From Halorubrum sp. Atlit-26R (GTDB taxonomy: Archaea; Halobacteriota; Halobacteria; Halobacteriales; Haloferacaceae), in the NCBI RefSeq assembly GCF_003666015.1, contig NZ_QPLT01000016.1, positions 1 through 64,000 on the forward strand: a stretch of DNA of 64,000 nt, read 5' to 3'. Numbering within the stretch: the first letter of the stretch is position 1; each line of letters begins with the position of its first letter. The notes under the pieces were generated by a model that saw nothing but the letters and a program-made list of their open reading frames with translations, searched no databases and was not told where the DNA came from. Below are positions 58,189 to 64,000 of the stretch, in pieces. A program made the position numbers and the translations under genes.

Positions 58189-59199
58189 ATGTCACGCAAG
58201 ATGTCTCCGGAAGCGGCCATCGAACGCTTCCTCGAAGAACGCGAAGCAGAAGTCTCGGCCTCAACACTCCGCAACAACCGCTACGCGCTACGGCGCTTCA
58301 CGGAGTTCACCGACGAACACGGCATCGAATACATCAACGACATCGACGGCTTCCACATCCACGACTTCAAAATCTTCCGTCGTGAGGAAGGCGGCGTCAA
58401 CGAGCTAACGCTCCGTAACAACATGACCGCCCTCCGGGTCTTCATCCGGTGGTGCGAGTCGATGGACCTCATCGAGGGGGACATCGCGGACAAGATGATG
58501 ATGCCGAACCCCGACAAGGAGGCCCGCGAAGAGAAAATCGAGCCGGGCCGCGCTGAAGCCATCCTCGACTACCTCGACAAGTACGAGTACGCCACGCTCC
58601 GGCACGCGCTCTTCGCGCTGCTGTGGGACACGGGCTTTCGACTGGGCACGATACGGGCGCTTGACGTAGATGACTTCCACCCGGAAGGGCAGTACGTCGA
58701 GGTCGCCCACCGGCCCGAGGCGGACACCCCGCTGAAAAACAAGGCCGAGGCCGAGCGGGAGGTCAACCTTCACGGCTGGGTGGTCGAAATCCTCGTGGAC
58801 TACATCGAGATGCGCCGCAAGGACGTGACCGACGAGTACGGCCGAGAGCCGCTGCTCACGTCGGACCACGGACGGCCGGCAGGGACAAACCTTCGGCAGA
58901 ACATCAACGCTCTGACGAGGCCGTGCCACTACTCGAACGAGTGTCCTCACGACAGGGACGAAGACGGGTGCGAAGCGGCGAACCACTACAACAAGTCGCA
59001 GCGGTGCCCCTCATCGGTCCCGCCGCACACCATCCGCCGGAGCGCAATCACGGCGTGGCTGAACGACGGCCACGCGAAGCAGCTACTCTCCGGTCGGATG
59101 AACGTAAGCTCGAAGACGCTCGACAAGCACTACGACGCGCGAACAGAGAGTGAGAAACGCGAACTGCGACGAGAAGCATTTGAAATGGGCGAAGACTGA
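58189..59199 (+). CDS. Tyrosine recombinase/integrase
   Basis: The 336-residue protein has a SAM-like core-binding domain (about 8-100: STLRNNRYALRRFTEFTDEH) and a catalytic domain with Arg in GFRLGTIRALDVDD, His-x-x-Arg in PHTIRRSAITAWLN, and the nucleophile Tyr in SSKTLDKHYDAR. A Cys/His cluster (RPCHYSNECPHDRDEDGCEA) between the Arg and the HxxR could bind zinc and is common in haloarchaeal integrases. It abuts a tRNA fragment, so it probably integrated the island to its right. Confidence 0.92.
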   Translation: MSRKMSPEAAIERFLEEREAEVSASTLRNNRYALRRFTEFTDEHGIEYINDIDGFHIHDFKIFRREEGGVNELTLRNNMTALRVFIRWCESMDLIEGDIADKMMMPNPDKEAREEKIEPGRAEAILDYLDKYEYATLRHALFALLWDTGFRLGTIRALDVDDFHPEGQYVEVAHRPEADTPLKNKAEAEREVNLHGWVVEILVDYIEMRRKDVTDEYGREPLLTSDHGRPAGTNLRQNINALTRPCHYSNECPHDRDEDGCEAANHYNKSQRCPSSVPPHTIRRSAITAWLNDGHAKQLLSGRMNVSSKTLDKHYDARTESEKRELRREAFEMGED

Positions 59200-59279
59200 G
59201 TCAAACGCTGAGGAAGGAAACCACTCCCACACTATTCTATCGTCACATCTAAGAACTCAGTCGGTGGTTCAATTTTTGT

Positions 59280-59549
59280 ATGGCTGACGGAACAGTAGAC
59301 ATTACTCGATGGTGGATTGAACAGGCAGACCCAGATTTTAGCGAAGAGACGGTAGACCACCTTGTTCCCGACAGTGAAGCCGAAGTTCAGGATGTAGTCG
59401 GCGAGACTGAAGGGGAATCCCTTGTCAGAATAAAATCTACCGTTGAGAAGGACGGCGAGAAGGTGGACTACACTATCGATTTTTCCGAGTCTCTACTTCG
59501 AACCGCGCTGAAAGAAATCGAAAATAGCGACGCTGACTTCGAGACATAG
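59280..59549 (+). CDS. Small hypothetical protein of the island
   Basis: The 89-residue acidic protein MADGTVDITRWWIEQADPDF has a beta-rich middle (AEVQDVVGETEGESLVRIKST) and a helical end. GC is low. It is monocistronic and sits between the integrase and a membrane-anchored hypothetical gene. No family is recognised. Confidence 0.6.
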   Translation: MADGTVDITRWWIEQADPDFSEETVDHLVPDSEAEVQDVVGETEGESLVRIKSTVEKDGEKVDYTIDFSESLLRTALKEIENSDADFET

Positions 59550-59644
59550 TTTCGGTCCTTCCAATAACCACTTCCTCAATAGAAGTTTAGACCGAGACGC
59601 TGGCGATGGTCAGATGTCAGTACGTCAGAATAGTATAGACTACC

Positions 59645-60283
59645 TCATCGGTTCGCCTGAACGTTATCAGCCATCTGCTCAACGCGATTATCTACGTACT
59701 CAATCGCTTGCTCAATAGATAGAAGTCCATTATTTAGCTCGTGCTGAGACAGTCCATCCGGATAAAGTCGATACTCGAATCGTACCCCTCTCATGTCCTC
59801 AAAACCACACGATTCCCCTTCATCGTCAAAATAATCAAACCCACCGGGCGCATTGGTGAGAACTGCCTCAATCTCTGTTTTGAGTCTCTCTCTATCCTGT
59901 GGCCGTTCCATAATCATCAATATCTTGTCGGCGGGTAGTTCGTATTCGCCAAACACTCGAAGCCCCTGTTCGAATATTTGGACAACCATCTCACCGTCAT
60001 CGATATTCTGAATATGGAACTCAAAGTATCCATTATCTTGTTCTTTTAGTTCGTATTCCTCGAAGTGATAATTATCAAGCCAATCTTCAACGATATCAGC
60101 GGTAAGGACTGTCTTCGGTAGCTCAAATCCGGGGAGTATCTGTCTGCCCGAATAGTGTCTCAGACTGTACGCCAGCCGATTACCGAGAAATGTAGCACCC
60201 ACTGTTACAAATATCCACAAGAATATATCTATTACATCCCCTCGAAGTGAAGGCTTGGACGTACTTTTTCCGTCTTCAGGCAT
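59645..60283 (-). CDS. Membrane-anchored hypothetical protein of the island
   Basis: The 212-residue protein has an N-terminal helix (VIDIFLWIFVTVGATFLGNRL) and a soluble acidic domain with tyrosine- and glutamate-rich strands (EEYELKEQDNGYFEFHIQNID). GC is low and codon choice unlike the chromosome. No family is recognised. It is divergent from the ATPase gene over a 213-base gap. Confidence 0.65.
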   Translation of the reverse strand: MPEDGKSTSKPSLRGDVIDIFLWIFVTVGATFLGNRLAYSLRHYSGRQILPGFELPKTVLTADIVEDWLDNYHFEEYELKEQDNGYFEFHIQNIDDGEMVVQIFEQGLRVFGEYELPADKILMIMERPQDRERLKTEIEAVLTNAPGGFDYFDDEGESCGFEDMRGVRFEYRLYPDGLSQHELNNGLLSIEQAIEYVDNRVEQMADNVQANR

Positions 60284-60496
60284 GCTAACTTATTGTGTCT
60301 CTTTCCATATAAATTGGTTACACTAACTAAAATCGACGGGGTCGCCAAGGGTTCAACCATTCCTCACTCCATATTATCCTAACTCATCGGAAGCTTCTAT
60401 CCACCTGACTCAGTGAGTAACGTTCAGCGGCAGCCATTTTCTATCAAGAGCGTATTGTCGGAAAGACTAACTGATAACGCTACGGAGTCAGGTTAG

Positions 60497-63337
60497 ATGA
60501 CCTCCCGTGTAATCTCCGATTACATCACCCCGTCTGACGAAATTCAGACGGACACCGGAGAAATCACGGCTGACAACCTCCTCGACGAAGTCAGCCTATA
60601 CAACCTATACGACAGTCGAGAGTCACCCGAACAGGACGCTGAAAGAATACTGAGTATTACCTACCCCACAGAAACACTGACAAGCATTATCAAGCGAACA
60701 GGGGAAAAGTTCGACTCATCTACCAGCGTATCCGAAGGCGCTCACATCATCGGCGGCGAGTTCGGCAGTGGCAAAAGCCACATCGAACTCGTACTATACC
60801 ATCTGCTTTCTTCTCCGGATTTGGGAGAGCGGTGGCTCGATGAAAACGGGATTGAGGCCTCGCTTCCATCGAATACGAAGACAGCCGCCCTCCAAATGCT
60901 GAATCTCGACAGCGATTATGAAAAGCTCCACGTCGCAGTCGGGGACTATTTGAACATTGACGACTGGGAAGCGGGTGACCCACCGGGAGTCCACGAGATT
61001 CGGGACGCACTAAACGACCAGCCGACTGCGGTCTTTATTGACGAATTCGAGCGGTGGTTCGGGATGAGCGGTCGTTCCGAGTATCGGGACGATAATCTTG
61101 GCTTCCTCCAGAACCTACTCGAAGCGGCAGGACGAGACGATACGCCACTCGCGGTCTACGTATCTCTTCTATTCGAAGAGGCAGATGTGGAGGCGATTCT
61201 GCCCCGTACCAATCCGTTCCGGCATGACCTTTCCCGTCGTCGAGACGAGAAGATTCGGTTCCTCCTCCACCGGCTCGTTGGCGACGTGACCGACCCAGAT
61301 GGGGTAGCATCGCTGGCGAAGGAGTACACCGATGTCTACCGGAACAACGGCCAAATTCAACTCACAGACTATCAGGACTTGGAGGGGCGGATTGAGGAGT
61401 ATTTCCCGTTCCATCCGGTCGCGCTGGAAACCCTGATGGACAAGTTCTCCGAACAGCAGGGACACCAGGACGCTCGTGGTTTGCTCCAGCTCCTCACCGA
61501 AATCTTCGCCGACAACTACCACGAGGTTGACCTCATCCTCACCGGCGACGTAGACGTGTTTGAATACACCGGTTGGTTCCGCTTTATCGACGGTGAGTTG
61601 GTTGGCAAGTACCTGAACGATTATCACCGGCTCGGAGAAGCCACATCGGATGACCGGAGTGGAGAGAGGAAGTTCGAGCCGCACGTTGAGGAATTACTCA
61701 ACATCGTCCTGCTTCACAGTCTCTCGCGCGGGGGAGATGAGGGCGCGAACAAGCGTCAGATGCTAATGGGGACGATGCGGAAGGGGAAGAACGCTCACGA
61801 GATTATCCAGACGTTCACCGAGGATGTGTTCGGCCACGCTTGGCACGTCTTCCGAATCAACGGAGAGTACGCCTTCGATACGGACGAGAATCCGGCCGCG
61901 CGAATCGAAAAGAAGGCTGAGGACATCCACAAGAACACGGCCATCCATCGTGTTGAACGCCTTATCAAAGAGGACCTGTTCAACGGTCGCAACAATGTCC
62001 ACATTCTTGACCCGGTCAATACCGAGCAGGACATTCCAGATAACAAGACACTGAAGATAGTGGTCTCGCTGGCTGCGAAGCGGAGTTACGATGACGAGTT
62101 TGAGGAACTCACCACAGGGCAGGAACGCGAGTTCAACAATACGCTTGTCCTCGTCACTCCGGAGAAGCGGTCCAGCGTTGATTCGAACACAGGGATTCGC
62201 GAACTCGCCCGGAAGGTCGTCGCAGGGGAGGAGCTGAAACGCGATGAAGAGGTCCTGCCTGACGGCTTCGATGACATCCACGACCAGAACTACCAGAATC
62301 TTCGCGACCGGGTCCGAGACAAGTACGGGACGGTTCACACTTCAACGGAACGTGGACTCTTCCCAGAGGAACTTCCGGTGGGCGGAAACACAGACTTCTA
62401 CAACGCAACTGTTGAGGTAGTTACCCCCGACAGCAGTCAACTCCGCTCCGACGTAGAGGAGGCCGTCGAAACGGCGAAGGGCGGTGGTCTCCAGTACCAG
62501 CATCTCCTCAACGACTTCTACCGGAACCCGAAATACCCGACACTCACCGACGAGCGAGAACTCACGGACGCGATTCAGTCCCTCTGTCAGGACGAGGTCA
62601 TCAAGGTCGGAACGTACTTCGGCACACGGGTGGGGAGCATCGGGAGCGATACGGTTCTCGTCCACGAGGATTACGTTCAGACCGTTGAAGACGATGACGA
62701 CGATAAACCGGCGACCATCACCGTTGACTCTACGACTTCGGCTGGAGACGGCACTGGCTCCACAAGTGATTCGGACGCGAGTACCGGAACCGATGAGGCC
62801 GGCGAAGGGACATCTGCGGCGGCGAAGGTTTTCCTCTGCCCACAATGCGGGAACGAATTGGAGGGAACAAAATGTGAGTGTGGATTTGAGTTCGACGCAG
62901 AGAGCGTTCAAAATAACGAGGTCACTGTTGAAGGTGGAAACACCGAAGACCTCGTCAAGCAGTTCGGGGAGCTAAAAGACGAGGTTGAGGAAGAAGAGCT
63001 TGAAGGGACCACCACGACGCGATTCCCGCTGATGGGTGAGTTCGATGCCGCGGACAAACCCGGTCTCATCGACGGATTGGAGCGGGAACTCGGTATCGAC
63101 TCGAAGATTCACACGCTCAACATCACGTATACCGGGACGCTTACCGAGGACGGCGTCACCAGTCGGGGTCTCGACGCCGAGGCTCTCGCAGACCAAGTCA
63201 CAGTTGAGGAGACGCTGACAATCTCGCCGGACGCACCCCTCTCGCGAGACGACCTCCTCAACGACGTACTTCTTCGACTCGATGTCCCGGACGACGCGGA
63301 GTTTGAGGTCTGGATGGAGGTCGAAAAGGGTGACTGA
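60497..63337 (+). CDS. Large P-loop ATPase, DUF499/BrxC-PglY-like
   Basis: The 946-residue protein has Walker A GGEFGSGKSH (86-95) and Walker B AVFIDEFERWF (178-188) as in DUF499 and BrxC/PglY ATPases, and conserved GRDDTPLAVYVSLLFEEADVE. After an acidic Ser/Thr/Asp linker (about 740-770) there is a C4 zinc ribbon CPQCGNELEGTKCECG (about 780-797) and a final acidic domain. These proteins are core parts of BREX/Pgl-type phage defence. It overlaps the next gene by eight bases. GC is intermediate. Confidence 0.82.
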   Translation: MTSRVISDYITPSDEIQTDTGEITADNLLDEVSLYNLYDSRESPEQDAERILSITYPTETLTSIIKRTGEKFDSSTSVSEGAHIIGGEFGSGKSHIELVLYHLLSSPDLGERWLDENGIEASLPSNTKTAALQMLNLDSDYEKLHVAVGDYLNIDDWEAGDPPGVHEIRDALNDQPTAVFIDEFERWFGMSGRSEYRDDNLGFLQNLLEAAGRDDTPLAVYVSLLFEEADVEAILPRTNPFRHDLSRRRDEKIRFLLHRLVGDVTDPDGVASLAKEYTDVYRNNGQIQLTDYQDLEGRIEEYFPFHPVALETLMDKFSEQQGHQDARGLLQLLTEIFADNYHEVDLILTGDVDVFEYTGWFRFIDGELVGKYLNDYHRLGEATSDDRSGERKFEPHVEELLNIVLLHSLSRGGDEGANKRQMLMGTMRKGKNAHEIIQTFTEDVFGHAWHVFRINGEYAFDTDENPAARIEKKAEDIHKNTAIHRVERLIKEDLFNGRNNVHILDPVNTEQDIPDNKTLKIVVSLAAKRSYDDEFEELTTGQEREFNNTLVLVTPEKRSSVDSNTGIRELARKVVAGEELKRDEEVLPDGFDDIHDQNYQNLRDRVRDKYGTVHTSTERGLFPEELPVGGNTDFYNATVEVVTPDSSQLRSDVEEAVETAKGGGLQYQHLLNDFYRNPKYPTLTDERELTDAIQSLCQDEVIKVGTYFGTRVGSIGSDTVLVHEDYVQTVEDDDDDKPATITVDSTTSAGDGTGSTSDSDASTGTDEAGEGTSAAAKVFLCPQCGNELEGTKCECGFEFDAESVQNNEVTVEGGNTEDLVKQFGELKDEVEEEELEGTTTTRFPLMGEFDAADKPGLIDGLERELGIDSKIHTLNITYTGTLTEDGVTSRGLDAEALADQVTVEETLTISPDAPLSRDDLLNDVLLRLDVPDDAEFEVWMEVEKGD

Positions 63338-64000
63338 CGGACTCTACGGAGCCGAGGAACTCGAAGAACTCGTCCGTGGAGAGTCCGTTCTCGACGGGGT
63401 GTTCGAGTGTCTCCGGCGAATCTGGTCGCAACCCGACGCGCTGGCAGACCGGAACCTAAACACCTCGGAGTACCGGACCCGGTCGCTCGAACACCATCTC
63501 GGCCGGCAAGAGCCTAAGTTGTATGACGAGCTGAAGGCTTCGATGGGTGACCACCCCATCACGCAACTCGACTCCGGTTGCGGCGTCATCATGGACGCAC
63601 TCAGCTTTCGCGAGGGATTCCAGTTAGAGCGAGACCTCGCGGCAGACCATGACTGGGACGTGTCCTTCGACTGGGCCGCTGTCGAGCGTCTACCCTCCGC
63701 GACGGAGTTCATTTGCCGCGAGTGGTTCAACGCTCACAGTCCGTCAGCAGTCAACCGCGACGACTACCGCTTTATCGGTGACCTCGACGTGCCGCAGTTG
63801 CCCGGAACCGAACCGGAGTACGTTTGGACGCGCCACCCAGACCAACGGCTCGAAGAAGCGATGAAGGGGAACTACTCGGTCGAGGAGTTGACCGACATCT
63901 ACGCGGACGTGAAGACCTTGCTTGAGGACATCGTCTCCGAGAGCGTCCATGAGGAGTTCCTCGTAACGAGCGACCACGGCTACATCAACCACCTCGGAGG
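63330..64000 (+). CDS. PglZ-like protein (partial, runs off window)
   Basis: The frame opens at GTG 63330, inside the end of the ATPase gene, and stays open for 223 codons to the window edge. The visible part has QLDSGCGVIMDALSFREGF and, near the edge, EEFLVTSDHGYINHLG: the Asp-His metal motif of the alkaline-phosphatase-superfamily PglZ domain. PglZ is a marker of BREX and Pgl systems. The overlap with the ATPase shows they are one operon. The methylase expected downstream is outside the window. Confidence 0.72.
   Translation, partial: MTDGLYGAEELEELVRGESVLDGVFECLRRIWSQPDALADRNLNTSEYRTRSLEHHLGRQEPKLYDELKASMGDHPITQLDSGCGVIMDALSFREGFQLERDLAADHDWDVSFDWAAVERLPSATEFICREWFNAHSPSAVNRDDYRFIGDLDVPQLPGTEPEYVWTRHPDQRLEEAMKGNYSVEELTDIYADVKTLLEDIVSESVHEEFLVTSDHGYINHLG

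Noticed and set aside
58032-58385. Plus-strand frame beginning MGWGGFEPPTS
   Set aside because: This N-terminus is the translation of the antisense of a tRNA T-arm, a frequent false gene call; the real gene here is the integrase at 58189.

Overview
The window reads as chromosomal DNA of a halophilic archaeon, probably close to Halorubrum (genus is inference). Evidence: very high GC with strong third-position bias, very acidic proteins, leaderless genes with TATA-like boxes about 25 bases before ATG/GTG, Tat lipoproteins (RR...lipobox), an archaeal RFC large subunit ending in a PIP-box, a tRNA-His with the encoded G-1, and many haloarchaea-type families.

Layout. 0-0.3 kb: end of an IS6-type transposase abutting a truncated type IV pilin. 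0.5-2.7 kb: VapBC-like toxin-antitoxin pair and rfcL. 2.9-11.8 kb: orphan sensor kinase, Zn alcohol dehydrogenase, a polar amino-acid ABC importer operon (binding protein, permease, ATPase, permease), heme A synthase, a MATE exporter behind a TetR-type operator, and a Cys-rich small protein. 11.95-12.25 kb: tRNA-His followed by two further copies of its 3' end. 12.3-19 kb: metallo-hydrolase, lipoprotein, membrane protein, MscS channel, NhaC antiporter, aspartate-semialdehyde dehydrogenase. 19-31.9 kb: FadB-like fusion, AlkA-type glycosylase, RimK-protease fusion with an aspartoacylase-like deacylase, pirin, methyltransferase, MFS carrier, lactate permease operon. 32-49.6 kb: stress proteins, amine-oxidase-like flavoprotein, orphan Dam-type methylase, DUF63/DUF456/DUF2150 proteins, TatD-like hydrolase, dioxygenase-like VOC protein, cupin, penicillin acylase, CinA-like protein, two SDRs. 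49.7-55.7 kb: a 966-residue Tat-exported protein made of about seven pilin-head-like modules, then an ABC exporter with a divergent Zn-ribbon winged-helix regulator. 56.5-64 kb: a lower-GC island with a DUF6414-like gene, a tRNA 3' fragment beside a tyrosine integrase (probable left attachment site), and a DUF499/BrxC-PglY-like ATPase translationally coupled to a PglZ-like protein that runs off the window, so the start of a BREX/Pgl-like phage-defence locus.

The most unusual signal is a dispersed intergenic element, called R here, present six times (19.1, 22.5, 23.0, 26.4, 41.8, 56.1 kb; two on the minus strand). Its unpaired blocks are nearly identical between copies, while the arms of three hairpins differ but stay complementary. 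An outer CAAAG/CTTTG helix switches to CGAAG/CTTCG in two copies across a constant GGG/GGG internal loop. Four copies have a TATA box placed so that a transcript would begin at the first hairpin. This pattern fits a family of structured non-coding RNAs that I do not recognise. Two copies lie inside about 580-bp elements with 17-bp terminal inverted repeats (MITE-like), and one copy has decayed into a 57-bp tandem array carrying repeated TATA boxes.

No rRNA and no CRISPR array was seen.
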